Source: a virus. Taken from it: a stretch of 38,424 bases of DNA. Position 1 is the stretch's first letter, and each line of letters opens with the position of its first letter. Of this stretch, positions 1 through 7,285 are shown in pieces. A program made the translations under genes and the position numbers. Where the stretch lies: positions 1 through 38,424 of IMG/VR virus record IMGVR_UViG_3300046009_001454. One strand, given 5' to 3'. The notes beneath the pieces are model-generated. The model was given only the letters and a program-made list of their open reading frames with translations, was not told the origin of the DNA and made no database searches.

Positions 1-1238
1 GTGATTACCAAGATAAAAATAACTTTAGACAAATTAAAGAAGGCATCGACAGTGCTGTTGTTAAGGTATGTAATTATCTTGAAGAAAACTCTATTAATGT
101 AGAAGGTAATATGATTGACCAGATAGCTACGATATCAACAAATAACGACGCTATTTTAGGTGGTGTTATTGGTGATGCTTTTAGAAGCGTTGGTGATACT
201 GGTATTGTAATGATGGAAACTTCAGAAGACGGTACTACTTTCGTAGAGGTTGTTGATGGTATACAATATGACAAAGGTTTAACTAATTCACATTTTATAA
301 CTAATCAATCTAAAAAGACAGCAGAACTAGAAAACCCTCTTGTATTGATAGTGGAATCTCCAGTAGATAACATTAGACAAATACAATTGGTTTTAGAATA
401 CGTTATAAAGAATAACAAACCATTATTAATTATAGCTGATTTAGATCCAACTGTTATAGCTGCTTTAGCTATGAACAAGATAAAGGGTAATATAAAAGTA
501 AACGTAATAAACGCTCCTACATTTGGAGTTAATAAAAAAGAAATATTAGATGATTTAGCTATCTTAACAGGAGCTACAATCATAAATGAAGACTTAGGCG
601 ATGAAATGGATATGATACAACTAGAACATCTAGGTACATGTTTAAAATCAATAACAGACAATCAAGAAACTGTTATCAAAATAGAGAACGCTGAAGAAAA
701 AACAAAAGAATTATTAGAAGAAGTAAAGGAAAAACTTAAGCATGCTACTAATCCATACGAAGTAGTTAAGTTGGAAAAAAGAATAGCTAGACTATCAGCT
801 AAAGTAGCTGTTGTTAAAGTTGGTGCTAATTCAGAAGTAGAACTTAAAGAAAAAGTAGATAGAGTAGAAGACGCTATATGCGCTACTAAAGCAGCTATAA
901 AAGAAGGTATAGTTCCTGGTGGAGGAATAGCTTTACTAAATGCTTCTAAAAATATTAAAGCAGAGAACCTTGGTGAAGAGATACTTTTAAAAGCCATACA
1001 AGATCCATTTTATAAGATATTGAGTAATGCTGGTATTGAAGTTATAAAGGAGGAAATGAAAAATGGCGAAGGTTTAAACGTTATAACAGGTGAATATGTT
1101 AACATGGTAGAAAGTGGTATAATCGATCCTTTATTAGTAACAAAAAGCGCTTTAAAAAACGCAGCATCAGTCGCTACAACTATATTATCTACGAATTGTG
1201 TAATCAATAACTTAAGAGTAAATGAGAGCGGTAGGTAA
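1..1238 (+). CDS. groEL: Chaperonin GroEL, 5'-truncated by window edge
   Basis: This is the large subunit of a group I chaperonin, an ATP-driven folding cage that here probably folds phage structural proteins. The open frame starts at base 3 and gives 411 residues to the stop; about the first 105 residues of a normal GroEL lie upstream, including the GDGTTT ATP-site loop. Family marks that are visible are KEGIDSAV, ATISTNNDA, the apical domain with KPLLIIADL, PGGGIALL and GIIDPLLVTKSAL. In the last, the Asp at 1125-1127 corresponds to the ATP-hydrolysing Asp398 of E. coli GroEL. The Gly-Gly-Met tail of bacterial GroEL is missing; the protein ends in NNLRVNESGR. The stop overlaps the groES start by 17 bases, so the order is groEL-groES, the reverse of the usual bacterial operon. 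The family call is very secure; the folding clients are unknown. Confidence 0.97.
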   Translation, partial: DYQDKNNFRQIKEGIDSAVVKVCNYLEENSINVEGNMIDQIATISTNNDAILGGVIGDAFRSVGDTGIVMMETSEDGTTFVEVVDGIQYDKGLTNSHFITNQSKKTAELENPLVLIVESPVDNIRQIQLVLEYVIKNNKPLLIIADLDPTVIAALAMNKIKGNIKVNVINAPTFGVNKKEILDDLAILTGATIINEDLGDEMDMIQLEHLGTCLKSITDNQETVIKIENAEEKTKELLEEVKEKLKHATNPYEVVKLEKRIARLSAKVAVVKVGANSEVELKEKVDRVEDAICATKAAIKEGIVPGGGIALLNASKNIKAENLGEEILLKAIQDPFYKILSNAGIEVIKEEMKNGEGLNVITGEYVNMVESGIIDPLLVTKSALKNAASVATTILSTNCVINNLRVNESGR

Positions 1239-1485
1239 GGCAATAGTTATACAGACAGAAAAAGATGTTGTTGAAAGAACAAAAGGAGGTTTATTACTAG
1301 ACTCTAAGAACAGAGAAGATATAAGATATAGTGACGCTACTGTAATATCAGTAGGAGAACTAATACCTGATACTGTTTTAAAGGTTGGTGATAAAATAAA
1401 ATATGATAAACATGCTGGTCATGGTTTAGATAATGAGAAATCGTATAAAGTTATACGTTTAGAAGACGTTGTAATAGTTTTATGA
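1222..1485 (+). CDS. groES: Co-chaperonin GroES
   Basis: An 87-residue co-chaperonin, the lid of the GroEL cage. It begins MRAVGKAIVIQ and has a mobile loop around residues 17-26 (RTKGGLLLDS) whose GGLLL matches the GGIVL segment that docks onto GroEL. A barrel strand VGDKIKYDKHAG and a C-terminal DVVIVL strand follow, as in the family. Length is slightly below the usual 95-100 residues. It overlaps the end of groEL by 17 bases, and the following gene starts inside its stop codon (ATGA), so the three are probably translationally coupled. Because phage GroEL and GroES sit together, the phage may bring a matched pair rather than only replace the host lid as T4 gp31 does. The family assignment is secure. 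Confidence 0.95.
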   Translation: MRAVGKAIVIQTEKDVVERTKGGLLLDSKNREDIRYSDATVISVGELIPDTVLKVGDKIKYDKHAGHGLDNEKSYKVIRLEDVVIVL

Positions 1486-1928
1486 GAAAGCCAAAAGCAA
1501 GTGACATAAGAGAAATGAATTTGCTTAAACATTACCGAATAATACGAAAATGGGCTTGTAAAAACAATAATATATCTGATGCAGATCTAGAGCTTTTAAT
1601 ATATCTAGACTGCATGGATTTCTTTACTAAACATGATTTTGAAATAGGTTCATACTCTTACAGTTGGGATAATAGACGTTGGAACAGATTATTGAAAGAA
1701 GGTTGGATAACCGTTTGGAGAAGTAGAAATAATACTACCCAGAAATACAATATATACAAAGTTTCTTTTAAATGTAAACAACTAATAAGTAGAATGTACC
1801 GAATAATGTTAGGTGAAGAAGATATACCTACAAGTGAACATAGAAATAAAATAATGAGAGGTAAAACATATACAGACAAAGTTTTAAAGACCTCTATAAG
1901 TAATGTTAACAAAGATAAAACTAGATAA
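1482..1928 (+). CDS. Winged-helix-like protein, possible late regulator
   Basis: A 148-residue basic protein, starting in the ATGA overlap with groES. Residues about 35-100 read as a winged-helix (MarR-like) unit: a helix DADLELLIYLDCMDFF, a likely recognition segment WNRLLKEGWITVWR, and a beta-wing QKYNIYKVSFK. The C-terminal third has GEEDIPTSEHRN and a conserved-looking TYTDKV. I have seen this pattern in marine Bacteroidetes phages without an assigned role. DNA binding is inferred from fold and charge only; it could equally be a small virion protein. Its coupling to the chaperonins places it in the morphogenesis operon. Confidence 0.6.
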   Translation: MRKPKASDIREMNLLKHYRIIRKWACKNNNISDADLELLIYLDCMDFFTKHDFEIGSYSYSWDNRRWNRLLKEGWITVWRSRNNTTQKYNIYKVSFKCKQLISRMYRIMLGEEDIPTSEHRNKIMRGKTYTDKVLKTSISNVNKDKTR

Positions 1929-1932
1929 TAAA

Positions 1933-2316
1933 ATGGAAGAATTTGATCCAATCACAGGAGAACCTATCATGGGTATGCCTGCAACAGGTATGGAAGATAT
2001 GCAACAAGTGCCAATGGCACAACCGCCATTAATGCAACAATCAGAACCAAGAACTTTTGATCCGTCGCGTATCAATCCGAAAGCTTTTTCTAGCATGAAT
2101 ACCATTAAAACATTATTTAATCCGACGATGCCTGGATCAAGTATAGGTGGAACTGGAATGGGATTAGGAAATAGTTTCGGGTTTGGTCAACCAGTTATAC
2201 CTAGACGTAACCCTAATATGCCTAGACCAGGAATGTTTGGTTCTGGTAAAGGACAAGCAGTTGGATCAACAGTGGGTCTTAGTAATTTTTTAGCAAATAA
2301 AAATATTAATAGATAA
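1933..2316 (+). CDS. Small Met/Pro/Gly-rich protein, unknown
   Basis: A 127-residue protein of unknown function. I chose the ATG at 1933, four bases after the previous stop and preceded by A-rich sequence, over the in-frame ATG at 1903, which would overlap the upstream gene and add a non-matching MLTKIKLDNK leader. The sequence is low in complexity: the N-terminal half is acidic and rich in Met, Pro and Gln, the C-terminal half is rich in Gly, Pro and Phe, with a basic end. No enzyme motif, membrane segment or signal peptide is seen. Such flexible proteins in a structural operon are often minor virion or assembly proteins, but nothing here proves it. Confidence 0.6.
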   Translation: MEEFDPITGEPIMGMPATGMEDMQQVPMAQPPLMQQSEPRTFDPSRINPKAFSSMNTIKTLFNPTMPGSSIGGTGMGLGNSFGFGQPVIPRRNPNMPRPGMFGSGKGQAVGSTVGLSNFLANKNINR

Positions 2317-2317
2317 T

Positions 2318-2536
2318 ATGGAAATAAATATAAACAAAAAAGATCCTCATACAGTGAAAATGGAAAGACCTGGAACATCTGGGTTAAATCATTTATGGGA
2401 CGGGCCACTAGATACTACTCACTTTCCAAAAGGTAAAGGTTCTAGTAGCGGTAAATATGGTATTGTTTTAAAACAAGCTGATTGTGGTTGTGCTAGTAAG
2501 ACTGGACCAATAACGCAGCGAGCTAAATGTTACTAA
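2318..2536 (+). CDS. Small Cys-containing protein, unknown
   Basis: A 72-residue protein, one base after the previous stop. The C-terminal part has three cysteines (DCGCASKTG and a Cys two residues from the end), and the middle is Gly/Ser/Lys-rich. The three cysteines could bind a metal or form a disulfide, but the pattern matches no zinc-finger family I know. It lies in a series of tightly packed small genes of similar base composition, so I take it as real. Function is unknown. Confidence 0.55.
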   Translation: MEININKKDPHTVKMERPGTSGLNHLWDGPLDTTHFPKGKGSSSGKYGIVLKQADCGCASKTGPITQRAKCY

Positions 2537-2537
2537 A

Positions 2538-2711
2538 ATGACGTTCACAGATTTTAAAATTTATCTATTAAACACAACTGTGTTCTTAGCTACTTTATCT
2601 GAAATAGAACCTATTTTAAAAGTGTCACTTTTGATTGTTTCTATTGGATATACATTGAACAGATGGTTTGTTTTAAATTTAAACAAAAAGAAAAATGAAG
2701 ATAATAAATAA
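2538..2711 (+). CDS. 57-residue membrane peptide (holin-like candidate)
   Basis: A short open frame: the ATG follows the previous stop directly, and its end overlaps the next gene by 17 bases. The translation starts MTFTDFKIYLLN and has two hydrophobic stretches, about residues 9-21 and 27-47 (with LLIVSIGYTLNRW). It ends in a very basic tail, LNKKKNEDNK. Size, hydrophobicity and charged tail fit a small holin or another phage membrane peptide. No lysis enzyme was recognised next to it, so a lysis role is only a guess. Confidence 0.6.
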   Translation: MTFTDFKIYLLNTTVFLATLSEIEPILKVSLLIVSIGYTLNRWFVLNLNKKKNEDNK

Positions 2712-3132
2712 TAATATCTCTTCGCCTTTTAAATTAACTAGAAGTATAGTTCCTCAATCAGGAGAAGGTGGTGCTTATGAATCTGGAGGTTATGATCCGG
2801 ATTCTTACGATAGAAGTGGTGATATAATAAACTCTTCTATAGAAGGAATGGGAAGGATTGTTGGTGCTGCTTTAGGTTCTAGAACAAAAGGTGATCTAAA
2901 TAGACAAGATGTTAAGTCTAATGAAATGAGAACTAATAGAGTAGAGAGGATAAATAAAAGAATAGAAAAAAATACTGGAGAAAAAGGTTCTGAAGACAAG
3001 AAAGCTAGACTTACAAAAAGAAAAGAACGTATACAGGGTAGAATAGATAAAACAGATAAGAGAATAAAGGATTATAATAGTAGTATGTTGACTTCTAATA
3101 ATTTTCTTAACAATCAAAGAGAGGAAAACTAA
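2695..3132 (+). CDS. Basic helical protein, unknown
   Basis: A 145-residue protein. The N-terminus is polar and Gly/Tyr/Ser-rich (GGAYESGGYDPDSYD); a short Gly/Ala-rich helix follows (GRIVGAALGS, about residues 53-62). The C-terminal 80 residues are strongly charged, with many Lys, Arg and Glu in heptad-like spacing (ERINKRIEKN, RIQGRIDKTDKRI), suggesting a coiled coil. Such basic coiled-coil proteins may bind nucleic acid or act as small virion components. It overlaps the membrane peptide gene by 17 bases and is followed after one base by the metallopeptidase-like gene. Function is unknown. Confidence 0.6.
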   Translation: MKIINNNISSPFKLTRSIVPQSGEGGAYESGGYDPDSYDRSGDIINSSIEGMGRIVGAALGSRTKGDLNRQDVKSNEMRTNRVERINKRIEKNTGEKGSEDKKARLTKRKERIQGRIDKTDKRIKDYNSSMLTSNNFLNNQREEN

Positions 3133-3133
3133 C

Positions 3134-3448
3134 ATGGCTTTTAAACTAAGGAGTTCTAGTTTTGAAATAGATAATACACCAATATATAACGTAGACATGA
3201 ACGACAACGTCTTGGGAATGGCTCAAAATAATGGTTCTATACTAATAAACAAAAATGTTTCACCTTTAGAGATAAAAAAAAATAAAACAGTGTCTCACGA
3301 AAAAGTGCATATAAATCAAATGAGAAGAGGAGATTTAGACTATACTGATACTGATGTTTTTTGGAAAGGTAAAAAGTATTCTAGATCAAAAATGAAAGAG
3401 GGTGCTAAAAACTTACCATGGGAAAAAGAAGCTTATAAAAAGCAATAA
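3134..3448 (+). CDS. Small HExxH metallopeptidase-like protein
   Basis: A 104-residue protein. At about residues 55-59 it has HEKVH, preceded by Ser and followed by INQMRRGDLDY. An acidic candidate for the third zinc ligand lies downstream in LPWEKEAY, near residues 94-101. HExxH plus a later Glu in an E-x-E-A-type helix is the layout of gluzincin-type minimal peptidases such as the DUF4157 group. Between them lies a short beta-like piece, DVFWKGKKYSR. Zinc binding and peptidase activity are inferred from this motif alone, and the chain is very short for a full protease. It may act on virion proteins or cell wall peptides. The start follows the previous stop by one base. Confidence 0.6.
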   Translation: MAFKLRSSSFEIDNTPIYNVDMNDNVLGMAQNNGSILINKNVSPLEIKKNKTVSHEKVHINQMRRGDLDYTDTDVFWKGKKYSRSKMKEGAKNLPWEKEAYKKQ

Positions 3449-3489
3449 AAACATGTGATAATAATATTATAACTTTAATTAAATTAATT

Positions 3490-3849
3490 ATGAGAAATTT
3501 ATTATTAACAATCGTTTTTGTTTTAGGGTGTTTACAAGTTAATGCTCAAAAATTAACCCCTAAGTTTTTAGAAGGTAATTGGGAAACAGAATTTCACAAT
3601 GTGGAATTTAAAGGTCAAACCAAAAAAGATTTTACAATAACTATAACTTTAAAAGAAACTGGTGAAAAAGTAAATATTGTAAACTATGGTTTTGACAAAA
3701 ACAATTTATATATAGAAACATATTACGAACCAAACGACTGGAAAGCTATTGGCAAAGTAATATTAGTTGATGAAAACACTATGGTTGAAGATGTTTTTTC
3801 TGAATACCCTGGTATATTAATTTACAAAAGAAAATTAACAAACAATTAA
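3490..3849 (+). CDS. Secreted lipocalin-like small protein
   Basis: A 119-residue protein with a clear signal peptide: charged start MRNLL, hydrophobic core LTIVFVLG, and likely cleavage after VNA (residue 19), leaving Gln first, a common Bacteroidetes form. A Cys at residue 14 in VLGC gives a weak alternative lipoprotein site, but the hydrophobic core before it is short. The mature part starts KLTPKFLEGNWETEF, like the first strand of lipocalin-type barrels, and continues as alternating beta strands. A 41-base AT-rich spacer precedes it, the first real gap in this gene run, so it may have its own promoter. It would act in the periplasm or outer membrane; superinfection exclusion or envelope change is speculation. 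Confidence 0.65.
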   Translation: MRNLLLTIVFVLGCLQVNAQKLTPKFLEGNWETEFHNVEFKGQTKKDFTITITLKETGEKVNIVNYGFDKNNLYIETYYEPNDWKAIGKVILVDENTMVEDVFSEYPGILIYKRKLTNN

Positions 3850-3860
3850 AAAAAGAAAAA

Positions 3861-4388
3861 ATGGCTTACAAACAATCACCAGGCAGAATGGCTATGCCTA
3901 AAACAGGTAGAGGAATTTCTCCTGCTATGATGGGAAACTGCGGTTCTCCGATGAAACAAGATTTAACAGCACAGGGAGCAAGATCTAGATCTAGAGTTAT
4001 CGCTGGAGAGAAAAAAAGAATGGAATCTAAAAACGACAATATAGTAATAGATCCAAAAACAGGAGTAGCTGCTCCTAAACCTTACGGTAAGAAGTTTCTA
4101 GGGGGAGAAGCTGAAAGTAGTAATAAGAAAGTTCCAACAGATCCTAAAAGATCAAACGCAATGGTAGTTGACAGTAGTGGAAAAAAAGTTAAGGAAGCTA
4201 AAAAAGGTCAAGGAAAAAGGTCAAATGAAGAACTTTATAAAGAATATCAAAGAGATAGTACAAATACTATGAGTGCTAATAAAAAAGCTGCTAGATTCTA
4301 TAACGTACAATCAGGTAGAGCTCAAGCTAGTAACAATGAATTAGCAGAAGGACAAAACAGAGGTTTTTTTGCTAGAAATCAAGGATAA
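3861..4388 (+). CDS. Basic low-complexity phage protein, unknown
   Basis: A 175-residue protein, 11 bases after the previous gene. It starts MAYKQSPGRMAMPKTGRG, followed by a Met/Gly/Cys segment (MMGNCGSPMKQ), a start I recognise as recurring in Bacteroidetes phage structural operons. The rest is strongly basic and polar, probably disordered, with a Ser/Lys-rich middle and a C-terminal RGFFARNQG. No catalytic motif is visible. A DNA-associated minor virion protein is plausible, but function is unknown. Confidence 0.6.
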   Translation: MAYKQSPGRMAMPKTGRGISPAMMGNCGSPMKQDLTAQGARSRSRVIAGEKKRMESKNDNIVIDPKTGVAAPKPYGKKFLGGEAESSNKKVPTDPKRSNAMVVDSSGKKVKEAKKGQGKRSNEELYKEYQRDSTNTMSANKKAARFYNVQSGRAQASNNELAEGQNRGFFARNQG

Positions 4389-4394
4389 ATAACT

Positions 4395-4637
4395 ATGAAT
4401 ATATCTAAAACAGGCTATAAGAAAAATAGCAAAGACAAAAATAATCCTTATAATATTATACCAAGTGGTAATATAACAATGGAAGATGTAGAGTTTGATG
4501 TTTTAGGCATAGACAATTTGGGTAATAAAAAAACAATGAAGCCAGGGAATGATTATACGTTTCCTGGTGATATTGTTTTAGAGATACCTATAAAAAAACA
4601 ATCATTATATAATAAGTATTTTTCAAAAAACAAATAA
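4395..4637 (+). CDS. Small conserved phage protein, unknown
   Basis: An 80-residue protein, starting six bases after the previous stop. The core, residues about 23-68, has the pattern PSGNITMEDV, then VLGIDNLGNKK, then MKPGNDYTFPGD and VLEIP. I recognise this G-N-I-T-M / V-L-G / P-G-x-x-Y-x-F-P-G-D pattern from related marine phage contigs, always as a small unknown protein next to tail or decoration genes. The N-terminus is basic and polar. Function is not known. Confidence 0.6.
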   Translation: MNISKTGYKKNSKDKNNPYNIIPSGNITMEDVEFDVLGIDNLGNKKTMKPGNDYTFPGDIVLEIPIKKQSLYNKYFSKNK

Positions 4638-4649
4638 AAAAAAAACAAA

Positions 4650-4961
4650 ATGGCAAAATTTATTTCTGTTCCTGTAACAGCAGCTGCTTCTTTAGAAAGT
4701 GGTATACGTTTAATCAATGTTGATTCAATTATAACAGTTAATCAGACAGCAGCAACAACTACTACGATTACTGTTAACAGTGGTGCATCTGCTTCTTCAG
4801 ATATTTTTACTTTAACACATACTTCTACTACAGCTTTATACGGAACAACTCCGGTAGTTAAAAATGCTATCAACGCGGCTCTTATAGCTGTTCCTGGAGG
4901 TCAAAACGTTCTTGTAGGTTTACCTGCTGGAATTGATGTTACAGCTATTGCATTAGCATAA
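4650..4961 (+). CDS. Small beta-rich virion protein candidate
   Basis: A 103-residue protein preceded by an A-tract. It is rich in Thr, Ser, Val and Ala, with alternating hydrophobic residues (IRLINVDSIITVNQ, TTTITVNSG, DIFTLTHTST) that predict beta strands, then a helix VVKNAINAAL and a final strand. It has few charged residues and no signal peptide. This composition is usual for head decoration or small spike proteins of phages. A strong hairpin follows the gene. Confidence 0.6.
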   Translation: MAKFISVPVTAAASLESGIRLINVDSIITVNQTAATTTTITVNSGASASSDIFTLTHTSTTALYGTTPVVKNAINAALIAVPGGQNVLVGLPAGIDVTAIALA

Positions 4962-4982
4962 TTAATAAAATAAATAATATTG

Positions 4983-5019
4983 TTAAATTCCCTATAGATT
5001 ATTTCTGTAGGGAGTTTAA
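4983..5019 (+). terminator. Intrinsic terminator-like hairpin
   Basis: Bases 4983-4997 pair with 5005-5019 around a seven-base loop (ATTATTT). The 15-pair stem has two wobbles and includes CCCTA/TAGGG. It lies between the stop at 4961 and the start at 5049. There is only a weak T-run after the stem, so it may act as an attenuator or RNA-end protector rather than a full terminator. Confidence 0.65.
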
Positions 5020-5048
5020 TAGTATATATAAACAAATAAATAAAAAAA

Positions 5049-5318
5049 ATGGGACAATACGGTAATCAACCAGATTTTGCTACAACAGTAGATACTATTT
5101 CAGGATATCCTACTAATAACATAAGATCAGCAGCTATATATATTGGAGCTGTAACGGATCCAGATTTAACAACCACGTCTATAACTGTTAGACCAGTGGG
5201 AAATACAACTGACGTTACATTTACAGGATTAACTAGTGGTAGTTTTTTACCTGTTATAGTTACAAAAATAACATCCGCTGTTAACATTCCATTTAGCAGT
5301 GTTTTATTAGTATATTAA
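5049..5318 (+). CDS. Spike-base-like small virion protein
   Basis: An 89-residue protein after the hairpin, with an A-rich leader before the ATG. It starts MGQYGNQPDFATT and is all beta in appearance. The C-terminal part, VTFTGLTSGSFLPVIVTKI followed by a hydrophobic VLLVY end, matches a pattern in small phage and GTA spike-base-type proteins (F-x-G-x-x-x-G-S-x-L-P-V). It sits between a beta-rich protein and the tail fibre, consistent with a tail-tip or head-spike part. The assignment is from motif likeness only. Confidence 0.55.
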   Translation: MGQYGNQPDFATTVDTISGYPTNNIRSAAIYIGAVTDPDLTTTSITVRPVGNTTDVTFTGLTSGSFLPVIVTKITSAVNIPFSSVLLVY

Positions 5319-5319
5319 A

Positions 5320-5490
5320 ATGATAGAGTTAGGTTTATCAATTGGCTGGAAAGATAATTCAAAAAATAATCAAAGTTACGTAAACTCACTCATAATACAG
5401 TTTAAAGATAGAGTGATAGCTGATGGAGGATTTTTTGAAGCACAAGCTTGTTTAAAAGCTACATTAACAGTATTAAATAATATCAATTAA
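5320..5490 (+). CDS. 56-residue phage protein next to tail fibre
   Basis: A short open frame starting one base after the previous stop and ending two bases before the tail fibre start. The translation begins MIELGLSIGWKDNS and ends with ADGGFFEAQACLKATL. The form I-G-W, then I-A-D-G-G-x-F-E-A-x-x-C-L, is one I recognise from small genes beside phage tail fibres. It probably forms two strands and a helix. Function is unknown, but the tight packing and motif support it as a real gene. Confidence 0.7.
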   Translation: MIELGLSIGWKDNSKNNQSYVNSLIIQFKDRVIADGGFFEAQACLKATLTVLNNIN

Positions 5491-5492
5491 TT

Positions 5493-7283
5493 ATGAGTTT
5501 ATTACAAGACGCTTCATTAGTACTAACACCAAATGCATATAAAATTTCTAAATTATATAGCATCATTCCTTCTAATGGAAATGGAGATTTTACATTTTTT
5601 AGAGCAGGAAGTGCTACTGAAACTGCTTCAAATGGATTAGTAGAAGATGTTCCTTATAACTTATTCAATTATAGTGAGGAATTTTCTAATGCTTACTGGA
5701 ACAAATCAAGTGGGACAATTACTTCAAATGTAATTACTGCTCCTGATGGAACTCTAACAGCAGACTTATTTACTAAAACTTCTAATGTTAATACGGTATC
5801 AAACATAAGTAGAACTTCAACAACTTTTTATTTAGGAGTATTAACTCTAAGTATCTATATTAAACAAAATGTAGGTAATTTAGCAGGAATTAGATTTGCA
5901 GCAGGGACACAAGTAACTTATAATTTTAGTACAGACAGTTTTCAAGATATTCAAGGAACTCTTTTAGATTATGATTCTGAGTCTGTTGGAAATGGTTGGA
6001 TAAGAATTTTTATCACAGCTGATATTTCAACAGCTATTGGTCCATTACCACTTAATATGTTTTCCGCAGCTTTAAATGATAGTGTATATGTTTGGGGAGC
6101 TCAACTTAATAAAGGTTATATTAAACCTTATGTAAGAACAACTGATAGAACTAATATACCAAGATTAAATTATACTTTAGGAACTTGTCCTACAATAGAA
6201 TTAGAACCATCAAGAACTAACCTGATTACATTTAGTGAGGATATGACTCAAACAAGTGTATATACACCTTCAGAAGTCAGTATTTCTGTTAATCAAATTG
6301 TAGCTCCTGATGGAAATACAACAGCAGACAAAGTTATACCAAGTGTTGTTAATGGTAATCATAGAATTAGATTAAACACTTATGGATATAATGCAACAGC
6401 TTCAACAGTTACTATTTCAGTTTTTGCAAAAAAAGGAGAATTAACAAAATTTAGATTAGGACTAAGTGCATCAGGAGCAATAGGAGCTTTATTTGATTTA
6501 GACAATGGAACTTTTACTAACGTTAGTACAGGAGTAGGTAGGATAACTGCTTACCCAAATGGGTGGTATAGATGTTCTGTTACAGGAGCATCTGGTTCTG
6601 TTGCGGATACTTTACTAACAGATAATTCAGGAAATATAGCTTTTGCAGGAAATGGTACTGATGGATTATATTTATGGGGTTGGCAATTTGAACAATGGCC
6701 CGGAGTAGGACTTACAACTACAAGTGTATTTTATGCAACTTCTTATATTCCTACTTATGGAACAGCAGTTACAAGAGCAAATGAAGCAATAAGCCTTTCA
6801 AATTTAGTGGCAAACAATATAGTTTCTGCAACAGGAGGAACTTGGTTTATTCATATAATAGATAATATTCCAATAACTAGAGAAGCGGCAACACCTACAG
6901 ATAGAGGTTTATTTATAGGAGATACTGCAGCAGGTTCATCAAATTCTATTCTAATAAGAAGAGTAGTTTCAGGAACATTACTTAGATCGTCTATTGCTAA
7001 ATCAATTAGTGGCGTAACAACTGGAAATATATACACAACTACTTCTAATGAAGTAAAATTAGTAATTAGATATAGTATTGGTGTTGCTGGAAGTTTTGAT
7101 GTTTTTGAAAATGGAGTGAAGGTTGTTACTGCTAATGCTTTTACAGGTAATAGTCCTTTAACTTATGTTGGGACAAGAACTTCTGCTACAGTTTCAGAAT
7201 CTCCATTTACAAACATAAAATCAATGGCTTTATTTAATACACAATTAAGTGATGCGGAATGTTTAGCCTTATCAACCTTATAA
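5493..7283 (+). CDS. Tail fibre with tandem lectin-like modules
   Basis: A 596-residue adhesin, likely the receptor-binding fibre. Residues 33-55 contain FFRAGSATETASNGLVEDV, a fibre start motif. Two homologous modules follow: about 56-220 (NLFNYSEEFS, APDGTLTAD, YVWGAQL, PYVRTTDRT) and 243-430 (NLITFSEDMT, APDGNTTAD, LYLWGWQFE, SYIPTYGTAVTRANE). Each looks like a carbohydrate-binding jelly roll. Residues about 445-596 form a third, laminin-G/concanavalin-like module ending FNTQLSDAECLAL. No enzyme motif is seen. The small genes on both sides may be fibre assembly or tip parts. Binding of a surface glycan is inferred from the module type. Confidence 0.85.
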   Translation: MSLLQDASLVLTPNAYKISKLYSIIPSNGNGDFTFFRAGSATETASNGLVEDVPYNLFNYSEEFSNAYWNKSSGTITSNVITAPDGTLTADLFTKTSNVNTVSNISRTSTTFYLGVLTLSIYIKQNVGNLAGIRFAAGTQVTYNFSTDSFQDIQGTLLDYDSESVGNGWIRIFITADISTAIGPLPLNMFSAALNDSVYVWGAQLNKGYIKPYVRTTDRTNIPRLNYTLGTCPTIELEPSRTNLITFSEDMTQTSVYTPSEVSISVNQIVAPDGNTTADKVIPSVVNGNHRIRLNTYGYNATASTVTISVFAKKGELTKFRLGLSASGAIGALFDLDNGTFTNVSTGVGRITAYPNGWYRCSVTGASGSVADTLLTDNSGNIAFAGNGTDGLYLWGWQFEQWPGVGLTTTSVFYATSYIPTYGTAVTRANEAISLSNLVANNIVSATGGTWFIHIIDNIPITREAATPTDRGLFIGDTAAGSSNSILIRRVVSGTLLRSSIAKSISGVTTGNIYTTTSNEVKLVIRYSIGVAGSFDVFENGVKVVTANAFTGNSPLTYVGTRTSATVSESPFTNIKSMALFNTQLSDAECLALSTL

Positions 7284-7285
7284 CT

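Noticed and set aside
305-997. Long open frames on the minus strand opposite groEL, and similar frames at 8561-9110, 32546-32872 and 34715-35086
   Set aside because: They lie opposite well-supported genes, are rich in Ser, Phe and Leu as expected for the complement of AT-rich coding DNA, and show no family motif.
7259-7285. Start of the gene after the tail fibre at 7259
   Set aside because: This start lies within the fibre gene. The ATG at 7286, just after the fibre stop, gives the family-like N-terminus MYSYKLKYQ.
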